From positions 2,046,001 to 2,110,000 of the forward strand of contig NZ_CP072600.1 in the NCBI RefSeq assembly GCF_019891175.1: 64,000 bases of DNA. The letters run 5' to 3'. The stretch is from Leptothermofonsia sichuanensis E412. GTDB taxonomy: Bacteria; Cyanobacteriota; Cyanobacteriia; Leptolyngbyales; Leptolyngbyaceae. Below are positions 18,192 through 26,633 of the stretch, piece after piece. The position numbers and the translations under genes were made by a program. The notes beneath the pieces were generated by a model. That model was not told the DNA's origin, ran no database searches, and worked only from the letters and a program-made list of their open reading frames with translations. The number at the start of each line of letters is the position of its first letter. Positions within the stretch are counted from its first letter, which is position 1.

Positions 18192-18275
18192 GATAGGAGA
18201 TAGGAGATAGAAGATAGAAGATAGAAGATAGAAGATAGAAGATAGAAGACAGAAGATAGGAGATAGGGGACAGGG
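18192..18275 (+). repeat. Heptanucleotide tandem array, 12 units of GATAGAA/GATAGGA
   Basis: Twelve consecutive 7-bp units: two GATAGGA, six GATAGAA, then GACAGAA, GATAGGA, GATAGGG and GACAGGG. It resembles the short tandemly repeated repetitive (STRR) sequences of cyanobacteria. It is preceded by TATGGCAGGAGACAGGGG, a family 2 end, and its last unit GACAGGG echoes that sequence. Confidence 0.95.
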
Positions 18276-18339
18276 CTAAAAGGACACCATGCATGGGTTT
18301 GCGATCTCCAGCCTGTCCTGCCCCCAGGCGAAGACTGTT

Positions 18340-18435
18340 CTCGTTCCCATGCTCTGCGTGGGAATGGGTTCTGGAGGCTCTGCCTCCCGTATCAGCGGTA
18401 GAGCCTGGACACCAGGGCTATCCTTCTGATGAATT
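18340..18435 (+). repeat. GGAGGCTCTGCCTCC dispersed repeat, copy 1
   Basis: CTCGTTCCCATGCTCTGCGT, GGAGGCTCTGCCTCC and CCAGGGCTATCCTTCTGATG. The second copy (36078-36268) is interrupted by a 67-bp element. Related GAGGCTCTGCC pieces lie at 62266-62345. Confidence 0.85.
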
Positions 18436-18447
18436 CCCATATTTTCT

Positions 18448-18528
18448 GGCATTGCTGAATCTGGGGATGAAAAAGAGGCAGGATGAATTGAAACTTCGTT
18501 TCAATTCATCCTGCCTTTCAGCAACGCC
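18448..18528 (+). repeat. Family 1 MITE-like palindrome, copy C (most complete)
   Basis: Ends GGCATTGCTGAA and TTCAGCAACGCC form terminal inverted repeats with one mismatch. The inside has a strong palindrome GATGAATTGAAA/TTTCAATTCATC. Length 81 bp. Confidence 0.8.
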
Positions 18529-18548
18529 TACTTTCTTAACTCCTGATT

Positions 18549-19208
18549 TCAACCATTTCTCCGCAACCAAATTCCCCGCATTCCAGCCCTACATGCTCCC
18601 TGATAGTCTTCTTCAAGACTGTCACCAATATGCCAGGCAAACTCAGGCAGACAATTGTGTTTTTGAAGGGCGATCGCAAAGATTTTCGAATCCGGTTTTG
18701 CCGCCCCTGCCTCCGTCGAGATGGTGATGGATGAAAAAAACGTGCTCAGATCAAGCGCCTGCAATACGGAATAAAGACGCGAATCAAAGTTAGACAACAC
18801 CCCCAGTTGGATTCCTGACCTCTGCCACCGCTCCAGGGCAGGACAGACATCGGGGTAAAGAACCCAGGGGTCAGCCGTTGCGAAATGGGCGTAGAGATGG
18901 GCAAAGAAGTCATCAAAGTTGGGGAATAAATCAAAAGCACCAGCTTGCTTAAAGGTGTCCGCTGCGATCGCCCGCCACCAGGCAAACTCCTTTGCCCGCA
19001 ACTCAACCGGATCAGTTTCTGTGAACACAGATGGGGCAGAGGCTTTGAATACCTGAAAAAAAAACTGGTTGAGCACTGGAGCAGATACTTCGACGCCAAA
19101 CTGACGCGCCACTGCCCCATAGATATCTCCCACACTACCCCGAACCCCAAACAGCGTCCCAACCGCATCCAGGAAAATCACCTCTGGGAACTGTTGATCT
19201 TTGCTCAT
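18549..19208 (-). CDS. HAD-superfamily hydrolase (HDHD3/REG-2-like)
   Basis: A probable phosphatase of the haloacid dehalogenase superfamily; substrate unknown. The 219 residues carry motif I FLDAVGTLF, motif II LSNFD, motif III lysine in AAKPDSKIF and motif IV HIGDSLEEDYQGA. In motif I the second Asp of the usual DxD is Val; DAVGT is, to my knowledge, normal for the REG-2-like subgroup. The cap is helical (about residues 20-115). It lies 65 bases downstream of sds on the same strand and may be co-transcribed. Confidence 0.88.
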   Translation of the reverse strand: MSKDQQFPEVIFLDAVGTLFGVRGSVGDIYGAVARQFGVEVSAPVLNQFFFQVFKASAPSVFTETDPVELRAKEFAWWRAIAADTFKQAGAFDLFPNFDDFFAHLYAHFATADPWVLYPDVCPALERWQRSGIQLGVLSNFDSRLYSVLQALDLSTFFSSITISTEAGAAKPDSKIFAIALQKHNCLPEFAWHIGDSLEEDYQGACRAGMRGIWLRRNG

Positions 19209-19273
19209 ACCATTTTGGATTTGGGATTTGGAATCTTAGCCTGACGGCTCAATTATCTTCCGCTAAAGCCTGA

Positions 19274-20245
19274 CTAATAAAGTCGGCTCAAGACATAATC
19301 AGCCAGTTTCACCAACGCCTGACGTGAAGCAGAAGAGGGCAAATCCTCCAGGTGTTTAACGGCCAGGTGAGTATGATGAGTTGCCAGTTCCCGCGATCGC
19401 TCAATGCCACCACTATCCCGGACCAGCGCCACGGCCTGCTCCAGATCGCCAGGCTGGGCAAACTCCCGCTCAATCAACACTTCCAGATAGGGCTTGTTTT
19501 CCAGGGCATAGAGAACCGGGGCAGTCAGGTTGCCACTCTTTAAATCGGAGCCAGCAGGCTTGCCCAGCGCCTCGGTTGAGCCAGTAAAGTCAAGAATATC
19601 ATCAATAATCTGGAATGCCAGCCCCAGATGACGACCATAGTTGAACATGTCCTCTATCAGGTTGATGGAAGACTCGCTCAAAACGGCTGCGGCTTTAGAA
19701 CTATTGGCAATCAGGCTGGCCGTTTTGTAATAGCTCTTTTGCAGGTATTCCTCAATCGAAAGATGGGTGACAAAGCGGTTCAGCCCCTGCTGAATTTCTC
19801 CTTCCGCCAGATCCATAATTACCTGGGACAGCAGTTTCACCACTTCCAGATTGTCCAAATTGGCCAGATACCAGGAGGACTGAGCAAACAGAAAATCTCC
19901 CGCCAGAACCGCAATGCGATTGCCAAAACTGCTGTGAACCGTGGGAACCCCTCGTCGTAATTCTGCTTCATCCACCACATCATCATGAACCAGACTGGCA
20001 GTGTGAATCATTTCTGTGATTTCTGCCAGCCTCCGATGACGGGTAGTGATGTCCTGCCCCATCATCGTGGCTCTTGAAACCAGGAGCACGATCGCAGGTC
20101 TGACACGTTTTCCCTTTGCCCCAAACAGGTGCTCTGCCGCTGCATACAGAACCGGATGGCGAGCACCAATCAAGTTCTTAAGATTCTCTGTCAGAATGCT
20201 CAGATCGGCTTCGACAGGAGAGAAAAGGGAAGTAGCTGAAGTCAT
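19274..20245 (-). CDS. sds: Solanesyl (all-trans polyprenyl) diphosphate synthase
   Basis: Condenses isopentenyl units into the long prenyl chain of plastoquinone. The 323 residues have both aspartate-rich motifs: DDVVD at 88-92 with ELRRGVPTVH after it, and DDILD at 215-219 with FTGSTEALGKPAGSDL. KGKRVRP (about 44-50) binds pyrophosphate. Length and motifs fit the cyanobacterial C45-type enzyme, but chain length cannot be proved from sequence. It lies in the same direction as murI and the amidase, 833 bases downstream. Confidence 0.9.
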   Translation of the reverse strand: MTSATSLFSPVEADLSILTENLKNLIGARHPVLYAAAEHLFGAKGKRVRPAIVLLVSRATMMGQDITTRHRRLAEITEMIHTASLVHDDVVDEAELRRGVPTVHSSFGNRIAVLAGDFLFAQSSWYLANLDNLEVVKLLSQVIMDLAEGEIQQGLNRFVTHLSIEEYLQKSYYKTASLIANSSKAAAVLSESSINLIEDMFNYGRHLGLAFQIIDDILDFTGSTEALGKPAGSDLKSGNLTAPVLYALENKPYLEVLIEREFAQPGDLEQAVALVRDSGGIERSRELATHHTHLAVKHLEDLPSSASRQALVKLADYVLSRLY

Positions 20246-20898
20246 GGATTTCCGACTCAGACAGAGTAAAGTAACAAAATTTTAAATAATCTCCATCTAT
20301 TTTAAGATAACCCCCCGCCTGTAGACATAAAACTTCTTGAGTTGAGAATCAATAATCGCTGTCACGATCTATTGTCTTCGTGTTAGCTTTTAAGTAAGGA
20401 TTGCAACAACTTACATCTCTGGATAACCCGGATCTGAGCCATCATCAGATTTGAGTATCCAGTTCATTAGAGCAACGCAGGCTATCGCTGAGGACTTGGC
20501 GCTTAGGTCAGCCTTTGTTATTCGGGGTATTGGATGTTGAGATGTTCCATTTCAGGAATGTGCTTCAGCTAAGTACCCATGGGAAGGTTTGAGTAAAGCG
20601 CAGGGCGATAGGCTACAGGTTCAGTTCTGAAATCCTTTACTGGTTGGAATCTGGCTTTACCCGGATTCTGGTTCAGATCTGTCAAATTTAGCCAGATCTG
20701 AAGGAAAGGATCAGGCAAAAACCTGAAATTAGTTCAACCTGGTTATCTGAGACAAGCAGACTTTCTGAGAGCAAATCTTAGAGCCGTTTGCTATGTAAGC
20801 GCTGCTGTGACGAACTGCACCCTGTCCAGTTCGTTGCTGGTGATTAACACGAATCTTTTATCTGCCCATCCCACCCTGGCTTTGCCCGTCTCCGCGCC
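20246..20898. other. Long unexplained spacer between sds and a small ORF
   Basis: About 650 bp without a recognisable protein. It has stem-loop potential on the plus strand: GGATA...TATCC enclosing ATCTGA/TCAGAT (about 20421-20460), and a 10-bp perfect hairpin at 20672-20702. A structured RNA or long 5' leader is possible. I could not match it to tmRNA, SRP RNA, RNase P RNA or a known riboswitch by eye. Confidence 0.4.
20672..20702 (+). repeat. Perfect 10-bp hairpin in long spacer
   Basis: TTCAGATCTG and CAGATCTGAA pair perfectly around an 11-base loop. No T-run follows. Role unknown. Confidence 0.6.
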
Positions 20899-21018
20899 AT
20901 GATCAGCTCTCATATTCCATTACTCATTCCAATTTCTGCAGCGGCTTACCTCCTAGTGATTTATCTATTGCTGGCTCTGGCCCAGCGCGTCAGTCGCCTG
21001 CCGCGAGCAAGGGAGTAG
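20899..21018 (+). CDS. Possible 39-residue single-helix membrane peptide
   Basis: ATG to TAG encodes MISSHIPLLIPISAAAY, then LLVIYLLLALAQRV and a basic tail ending RLPRARE. This gives one membrane helix (about residues 7-29) with a positively charged C-terminus that would stay in the cytoplasm. Size and layout recall the small single-helix subunits of photosynthetic and NDH complexes, but I cannot match it to one. It lies opposite to the flanking murI and sds genes. A G-rich/C-rich imperfect hairpin (about 21021-21070) followed by CTCTTTT could be its terminator. There is no clear ribosome binding site. Confidence 0.4.
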   Translation: MISSHIPLLIPISAAAYLLVIYLLLALAQRVSRLPRARE

Positions 21019-21078
21019 AAAAGGGGGCACAGGTCACGGATGCTCCATGCCCCGGCTGCCCCTTCTTTCTCTACTCTT

Positions 21079-21951
21079 TTATTCAACCGCTTCTAGCTGA
21101 GCTGGTTGGGGAACCAGGGCTGGCAGGGTGATTGTTTCCACAATTGGAGCATAGCCCAGCCATTGGGCAGCAAGCTGGATAAAAGGTTGGGGATTGCCAC
21201 TGACACAAAAGCGCGTAGGAACAGGGGGACGTAGATTTTTCAGCCCCAGCAAGTCTAGTTCTTGAGCCGCCGCGGCAACAACATGAATGGCTGGATCGAT
21301 GCGTTTGACCGATTGCGGCAGGATTCGCTGCAAAATCGGAGCCAGATAGGGATAATGGGTGCACCCATAAATCAGGGTATCGATCTGGCGTTGCAAGAGG
21401 GGTTCCAGATATTCCTGTGCCACGGAAACGGTATAGGGGTCATCCAGTCGATTTTGTTCAATTAATGGGACAAATTCTGGACATCCTACCTGCCAGACCC
21501 GGGCACTGGGGGCAACTTCTAAAATTGCCTGCCGGTAAGCGTTGCTGGCAGCCGTTGCTGGCGTTGCAATAACTCCAATCCGCTGTCCCTGCTGGACAGC
21601 CGCCCGTGCTCCGGGCAAGATTAGCCCCAGAATGGGGATATTAAATTCGCTCCGGACAACTTCCAACGCCAGGGCAGAACTGGTGTTGCACGCCATAATG
21701 ACCATCTTTGCGCCCTGCTGTACCATCCAGTTCAAGATCTCACGGACAAATTGCAGGATTTGGGCTTGCGATCGCGTCCCATAGGGTAACCGTGCCGTAT
21801 CTCCAAAGTAGATGACAGACTCGTAGGGAAGCTGGCGATAAAGCTCCCGAAGCACAGTCAACCCACCGACTCCACTGTCAAACACCCCAATCGGAGCCGA
21901 ATTCTGGCTCATGATTGGCAGATGATTGTCTGCAAAGCGATTTCCCACCAC
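21079..21951 (-). CDS. murI: Glutamate racemase
   Basis: Makes D-glutamate for peptidoglycan. The 290 residues contain FDSGVGGLTVLREL, the two catalytic cysteines Cys88 (MACNTSS) and Cys196 (YGCTHYPY), and YFGDTARLPYG. The start is a GTG at 21949-21951: GGAGG lies 8 bases upstream and a stop lies just before it in frame. An internal ATG at 21912 would also give a working enzyme. It follows the amidase gene by 59 bases, forming a cell-wall operon. Confidence 0.94.
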   Translation of the reverse strand: MVGNRFADNHLPIMSQNSAPIGVFDSGVGGLTVLRELYRQLPYESVIYFGDTARLPYGTRSQAQILQFVREILNWMVQQGAKMVIMACNTSSALALEVVRSEFNIPILGLILPGARAAVQQGQRIGVIATPATAASNAYRQAILEVAPSARVWQVGCPEFVPLIEQNRLDDPYTVSVAQEYLEPLLQRQIDTLIYGCTHYPYLAPILQRILPQSVKRIDPAIHVVAAAAQELDLLGLKNLRPPVPTRFCVSGNPQPFIQLAAQWLGYAPIVETITLPALVPQPAQLEAVE

Positions 21952-22010
21952 TCCTCACACCTCCAGGTAAATTACGAACATTGAACATTGAAAATTCCAC
22001 CACACAGCGT

Positions 22011-23627
22011 CTAGGATCGAGCCATCCTCTGAATGTACTGTAAGATACCGCGAGCAATTGCGGCAGCCATCTGACTCCGGTAAGACGGGTTGGATAGGCG
22101 GGCAGCATCGTCGCGCCCGGTCACAAACCCGACTTCCACCAGCACCGAAGGCATTGAGGTTCTCCGCAGAACGTAGAACCTGGCTGTTCTGACACCGCGA
22201 TCGTTAATGCCGGTTCCTTCCAGGACACTGTTGTGAATCGCTCGTGCCAGATCGGCACCACTGTTGTAATAATACGTTTCTAACCCATTCACATCTGGAC
22301 GACTCATATCAATCGAATTGGCATGGATACTCACAAATACCGTTGCCCGTGCCTGTTCCGCCATTTGTACGCGGGGTTCCAAATCCAGGTCAACATCGTT
22401 GCTGCGCGTTAATACGGCCTGTACCCCCTGTCTCTCCAGGAGGCTGGCAACCTGGGTGCTAATATCCAGCACAATGTCCTTCTCCCGCAAGCCCCCAATG
22501 CCAACGGCACCGGGATCAGGTCCTCCATGCCCAGGATCGACGACCACGACAATCCGCCCATTTGGAATTTGAGCGACTGTTGGCAACGGTGTATTGGGAC
22601 GGGGTACCATTACAGAACTGGTTGGACCTGACTGCTGGGGTGCTCTGGTAAGCTGAGGACGCTGTAGCTGCAAAGCCAGGGTTTGCAGCGTGGGTTGATT
22701 CAAGTCCCCAATTTGAACTCCGGCAGATGGTTGCACCAGAACCACAACTGTATTGGCATCCTCCTGGCGCAGGCGCACCTGTAAAATGGGACTTCTGGCA
22801 TCCAGTTGCGGCCCTTTCACCTGGTTTGCGAGCCGCGCTGACCGAATCGTAATTCGGTAGGCATTGGTTCTTCGATCCCAACCAGACTCATATTTCAACG
22901 CCTGGTTTGCCCGAATCACAAGCTGGCTGCCACCAGCTTCAATTTGCACTGATTCCACAACAGCCATCTGGTTTTGAGCCAGGGATGGAGATTTTGGGGC
23001 GATCGCAGAACGGGGACTTTCACTGGCAATTTTAGATGGTTGCCGATTGATCAATCCGCCTGCGGTGATTGGGGGCAGGGTCGGGACAACCACATCCCCT
23101 CCACCTGGGGCACTGGTTCCAGGAATTGAGTCTGTTTGAGTGGGGGACAAACGACCGGCGGATGGAACCAGTTGGGGAGTGAATGGTTGGGGTTGGGGAA
23201 TCTGGACTTCCCACTGACGAGCCGTGGTTCCCCGAAAACGCACCTGAGCAGGATCGAGAGTATAACCCGGTGCCAGTTCCACCACAATCCGGGCAGTTTC
23301 CTGGTTAAATTGACCAAAGCGAACCGAGCGAATCGGGCTATTGCCAACCGGATGGTTGAAGGAAGGTCGCCCCAGGGTAATTCCAGGCAGGTCAATCACT
23401 AAGCGGGTTGGGTCAGCAAGGAGTTGGGCAGTCGGCTGCACATCTTGATCGGTTGTGAATTCCAGCCTGTTCTGGACGTTATCAAATCGCCAGGATGCGA
23501 GCCGGGATGCCAAAGCGGGGGCTGGAAGCAAGCACAGGGAAGCCGCAACCAGTAGGGCAGAAGAGTAATGTTTCACAATGGCGTGCAGGGAACGGAAACC
23601 AGTAAACAGCAACCAGAGGCATTTCAT
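22011..23627 (-). CDS. amiC: N-acetylmuramoyl-L-alanine amidase with AMIN domains
   Basis: Periplasmic zinc hydrolase that cuts peptide stems from peptidoglycan; in filamentous cyanobacteria such enzymes shape septa and cell-cell channels. The 538 residues have a signal peptide (SSALLVAASLCLLPAPALAS), an AMIN domain (about 45-135; FTTDQDVQPTAQLLADPTRL), a proline-rich linker, a second AMIN-like domain (about 217-320; GGSQLVIRANQALKYE) and a C-terminal Amidase_3 domain (about 355-535) with VDPGHGG, LREKDIVLD, VSIHANS and LVEVGFVTGRDD. The zinc-binding and catalytic residues look intact. It is first in the operon with murI. Confidence 0.94.
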   Translation of the reverse strand: MKCLWLLFTGFRSLHAIVKHYSSALLVAASLCLLPAPALASRLASWRFDNVQNRLEFTTDQDVQPTAQLLADPTRLVIDLPGITLGRPSFNHPVGNSPIRSVRFGQFNQETARIVVELAPGYTLDPAQVRFRGTTARQWEVQIPQPQPFTPQLVPSAGRLSPTQTDSIPGTSAPGGGDVVVPTLPPITAGGLINRQPSKIASESPRSAIAPKSPSLAQNQMAVVESVQIEAGGSQLVIRANQALKYESGWDRRTNAYRITIRSARLANQVKGPQLDARSPILQVRLRQEDANTVVVLVQPSAGVQIGDLNQPTLQTLALQLQRPQLTRAPQQSGPTSSVMVPRPNTPLPTVAQIPNGRIVVVVDPGHGGPDPGAVGIGGLREKDIVLDISTQVASLLERQGVQAVLTRSNDVDLDLEPRVQMAEQARATVFVSIHANSIDMSRPDVNGLETYYYNSGADLARAIHNSVLEGTGINDRGVRTARFYVLRRTSMPSVLVEVGFVTGRDDAARLSNPSYRSQMAAAIARGILQYIQRMARS

Positions 23628-23864
23628 AGCCAGCTCTCCCTATCAACCATGACTGGATGCATCGGGGGGAGAAAAAACCTGACTGTAGAAGTTAAGTGTC
23701 ATAAGCGATCGCTCCTGGTTCTGCTGCGACAAACTTCGAGCATCTCCAGCGGTTAGTAAGGGTTATTAACGAAAACTGCTGTAAGAATATACTCGATGTC
23801 TGGTTTGAGCGATCGGGAAATTCATGTTTCCTGCTAATTTGCCGTTCCTACTTTGTTGCCGTCC

Positions 23865-25346
23865 CTACTTTGCCTCTGGTTCAGCCTGCTCCAGTTCCAC
23901 CAGGTCAGAGGGGGGGACTAACGAAACGGCTTCGGTTCTGGCATCCTGTAGCGCAGGCGCTTCTGAGGTTCCACTCAATTCCCTGGAAAACACAACTCTC
24001 AGCAATGGAGGAGCCAGAAACGTGGTCAGAATCACCATCACAATAATGGCTGCTTCCAGCGATTTACTGAGCACACCACTGGAAGAACCGACCGCCGCAA
24101 ACACCAGCCCAACCTCGCCTCGCGGCACCATGCCCACCCCAATTGCCAGCCGATTAATCCCCGGCTGGCCAAACACAGCCAGTCCAGTAACCACTTTGCC
24201 CACAAATGCCACCACAATCAAAAAGGCTGCCATAATCAGCCCCTCGCGATTTTCTGGCACCAGCGGATTCAGCACTCCCACATCAGTACGAGCACCGACC
24301 ACGACAAAAAAGATGGGCACCAGCATATCGGCGATCGGAATTACTTGCTCTTCCAGATCCCGTTGCTTCTCAGTTTCTGCCAGGATCAGTCCAGCCGCAA
24401 ATGCTCCCAAAATGGCCTCGAGCTGAATGACGGTCGCGATATAAGACAACGTAAAGGCAAACATCAGCGCCGTCAGGAGGAGTTGCCCCCGCGTTTTCAT
24501 GTTGTTAATCAAGTCCACCAACAAGGGACTGATCAATCGCCCAACCCAGATCGAGCCGATCAGAAAAACAGCCGCGCTGACAATCAGGTAAATGACATTG
24601 CCCACTTCCACTTTGCCGTCCCTGGCGAGGCTGGCAACCACTGCCAGGATGATGATACCCAACACATCATCCATCACCGCCGCCCCAATGATAATTTGTC
24701 CCTCTTTGGAGGAAAGCCGCTGGATCTCTGCCAGTACCTTTGCTGTGATCCCAATGCTGGTGGCGGTCAGGGCCGCTCCGGCAAAAATGGCCGGAACCGC
24801 TGGTACATCAAAAATGACCATCAGTCCAGCGGTGCCCAGCACAAAGGGCGTGACTACCCCGACCACAGCTACAAGGGTCGCCTGCATCCCAACTCGCAGC
24901 AATTCCTTTAAGTCCGACTCTAAGCCGATCTCAAATAACAGAATGATCACCCCAATCTCAGACAGGGTAGAAATTACCTCACTCTGAGCCTGGAACACCT
25001 GGGGAAAAGCCACCGGGCTGAGGTTTGCTGTTGACTGTAAAAACAACATCAGCAGCGAGTGACTGCCATCTTCTCCCCCTTCAGGAAAGATTAGCAGGTG
25101 CATGACGGACACCCCAACGACGACCCCTGCCACCAGTTCTCCCAGAACGGGGGGTAAGTCAATCCGGGCACAAATTTCGCCTCCCACCTTACTTGCCAGA
25201 TAAACAATTACCAGGCTCAACAATACCCCTGCCAGCACCAGCGGGCCGCTCTCAGCTTCAGCGGTTGCCAGCAGAGGAGCAGGAAAACTGAACGACGGGA
25301 TAAACGCAAGGACAGGGTCGGTTACCCAGGTCATGAAATTCACCAT
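23865..25346 (-). CDS. Cation:proton antiporter, CPA2 (NapA/NhaS3-like)
   Basis: Integral membrane Na+(K+)/H+ exchanger. The 493 residues are largely hydrophobic with about 12-13 helices. Family elements are LPPVLGELVAGVVVG, EIGVIILLFEIGLESDL, ALTATSIGITAKVL, the ion-binding AAVMDDVLGI and VPRGEVGLVFA. The MDD pair fits the electrogenic NapA-type subgroup, to which Synechocystis NhaS3 belongs; orthology with it is plausible but unproven. A 40-residue acidic C-terminal tail follows the last helix. It lies 237 bases upstream of the amidase gene on the same strand. Confidence 0.92.
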   Translation of the reverse strand: MVNFMTWVTDPVLAFIPSFSFPAPLLATAEAESGPLVLAGVLLSLVIVYLASKVGGEICARIDLPPVLGELVAGVVVGVSVMHLLIFPEGGEDGSHSLLMLFLQSTANLSPVAFPQVFQAQSEVISTLSEIGVIILLFEIGLESDLKELLRVGMQATLVAVVGVVTPFVLGTAGLMVIFDVPAVPAIFAGAALTATSIGITAKVLAEIQRLSSKEGQIIIGAAVMDDVLGIIILAVVASLARDGKVEVGNVIYLIVSAAVFLIGSIWVGRLISPLLVDLINNMKTRGQLLLTALMFAFTLSYIATVIQLEAILGAFAAGLILAETEKQRDLEEQVIPIADMLVPIFFVVVGARTDVGVLNPLVPENREGLIMAAFLIVVAFVGKVVTGLAVFGQPGINRLAIGVGMVPRGEVGLVFAAVGSSSGVLSKSLEAAIIVMVILTTFLAPPLLRVVFSRELSGTSEAPALQDARTEAVSLVPPSDLVELEQAEPEAK

Positions 25347-25464
25347 TTTGCAACTGACATCTTATCCACTGTACAGGGTTTGTTACAGCAGATTAAGTTC
25401 AGTGTGATAAAACCTGCCCCTGGATGGAAACCTCCAACCGGGCGATTGCTAATCATCTGGTTTC

Positions 25465-25530
25465 AGACCTCCGATTTCGGTTGCCACAATCCGATGAATC
25501 AACTCAGATTCCATGAGACATCGGAGGTCT
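25465..25530 (+). repeat. GACCTCCGAT palindromic repeat, copy 1
   Basis: AGACCTCCGAT and ATCGGAGGTCT form a perfect 11-bp inverted repeat about 44 bases apart. The left arm lies in TTTCAGACCTCCGATTTCGG, which recurs 89 bases later. Confidence 0.8.
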
Positions 25531-25554
25531 TGGCGATGTCAGATCGCTGTTTCA

Positions 25555-25618
25555 GACCTCCGATTTCGGTTGTTATAAGTTGGGAAGATAATTACATCCC
25601 CCAAAGAAATCGGAGGTC
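25555..25618 (+). repeat. GACCTCCGATTTC palindromic repeat, copy 2
   Basis: GACCTCCGATTTC and GAAATCGGAGGTC form a perfect 13-bp inverted repeat separated by 38 bases. It is a tandem partner of the copy at 25465-25530. Together they fill the 296-bp spacer between the antiporter gene and the nitrilase-family gene, and copy 2 ends close to the latter's stop codon. Confidence 0.8.
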
Positions 25619-25642
25619 CTGGTTGAGGGCTTGGCTAAACCT

Positions 25643-26455
25643 CTAGACGAACACACGGTGCTGAAGACAGGGCATCTGGCGACGCACCTGTTCCAAACGA
25701 GAAGGGGCGATCGCCGCGATCGCCACCCCCGGCTGATCACCCGCATCTGCCAGCACAACCCCCCAGGGATCAATAATCATGGCATGTCCGTGGGTGTGAC
25801 GCATGTTATAGTGTCGTCCTGTCTGGGCAGGGGCAATCACATAACAGGTGTTTTCAATGGCGCGGGCTTGTAAAAGTACCTGCCAGTGGTCCTTCCCGGT
25901 GTAAGCTGTGAATGCTGCCGGAATAATCAGCACCTCTGCCCCCATTTGTGACAGATGGCGGTAAAGTTCTGGGAAGCGCACATCATAGCAAACGGACAAC
26001 CCCAGGTTACCCAGATCCTTTGAAGGATAGACTGGTGGCATCCGCATCCCCGCCAGCACGGTGCTCGACTCTTCGTAGGTGTTACCATCCGGCACGTTCA
26101 CATCAAATAGATGGACCTTCTCATAGCGGGCAAGCTCCTCCCCGCTGGGGCCAATTAATAGAGCCGTGTTATAGACCTTGCCATTGCCGACTGGCACCGG
26201 AAACCCGCCCCCCAAAATTGTGATTTGAAATCGCTGTGCCATCGTTTTGAGAAATTTTTCGCTTTCCTGGGCGATCGCATCTGCCTGAGCCAATTTTTCG
26301 TGTTCTTCTCCTAAAAAGGAAAAATTTTCTGGCAGGGTCACCAATTCTGCCCCCTGACGCACCGCCAGGTCAATCAATTCTTCCGCCTGAACCAGGTTCT
26401 TTTGCAGATTGGGCAGGCTTGTCATTTGCACGGCAGCAGCCAGGTAAGACTTCAT
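25643..26455 (-). CDS. Carbon-nitrogen hydrolase (Nit1/Nit2-like amidase)
   Basis: A nitrilase-superfamily amidase. The catalytic triad is visible as Glu43 (LPENFSF), Lys113 (YEKVHLFDV) and Cys156 (SVCYDVRFPELYR). At 270 residues it fits the Nit branch whose members hydrolyse deaminated glutathione; that substrate is inferred from family resemblance (DVNVPDGNTYEES, FTAYTGKDHW). It is cytoplasmic with no signal peptide. It stands alone, 178 bases downstream of the DUF697 GTPase gene on the same strand. Confidence 0.9.
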   Translation of the reverse strand: MKSYLAAAVQMTSLPNLQKNLVQAEELIDLAVRQGAELVTLPENFSFLGEEHEKLAQADAIAQESEKFLKTMAQRFQITILGGGFPVPVGNGKVYNTALLIGPSGEELARYEKVHLFDVNVPDGNTYEESSTVLAGMRMPPVYPSKDLGNLGLSVCYDVRFPELYRHLSQMGAEVLIIPAAFTAYTGKDHWQVLLQARAIENTCYVIAPAQTGRHYNMRHTHGHAMIIDPWGVVLADAGDQPGVAIAAIAPSRLEQVRRQMPCLQHRVFV

Positions 26456-26633
26456 AGATTCAACTCAAACTTAATGCAAGGTGAAGGGCGAAGATGACCA
26501 GGCTTACTGCGACCAGCAAACCTGACTTTGCACACACAGCGTCATGCAGTCATCACTACCTTCTAATTTAAAGCCAGGACATCCCTTGTAGAATGAGAAA
26601 TTTTACGGGCATTCCCTAAAGTAGGGTTACTTC

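Larger units (their letters stand above)
18094..18548. other. Repeat-filled spacer upstream of the STAND gene
   Basis: A 455-bp spacer holding a heptamer array (18192-18275), a GGAGGCTCTGCC-type repeat (18340-18435) and a family 1 palindrome (18448-18528). The STAND promoter must lie in or near 18094-18190. The open frame at 18293-18727 is made of repeats plus the antisense of the HAD gene and is not a gene. Confidence 0.65.

Noticed and set aside
18192-18275. Tandem array considered as a CRISPR
   Set aside because: Seven-bp units with no spacers between them; no cas genes in the window.
18293-18727. 144-codon open frame on the plus strand
   Set aside because: Made of two repeats and the antisense of the HAD gene.
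21950-21960. ACTCCTCACAC, the conserved core of the cyanobacterial small RNA Yfr1
   Set aside because: No flanking stem-loops are present, and on the other strand the same bases form the ribosome binding region (GGAGG...AGGA) of murI. A chance match.
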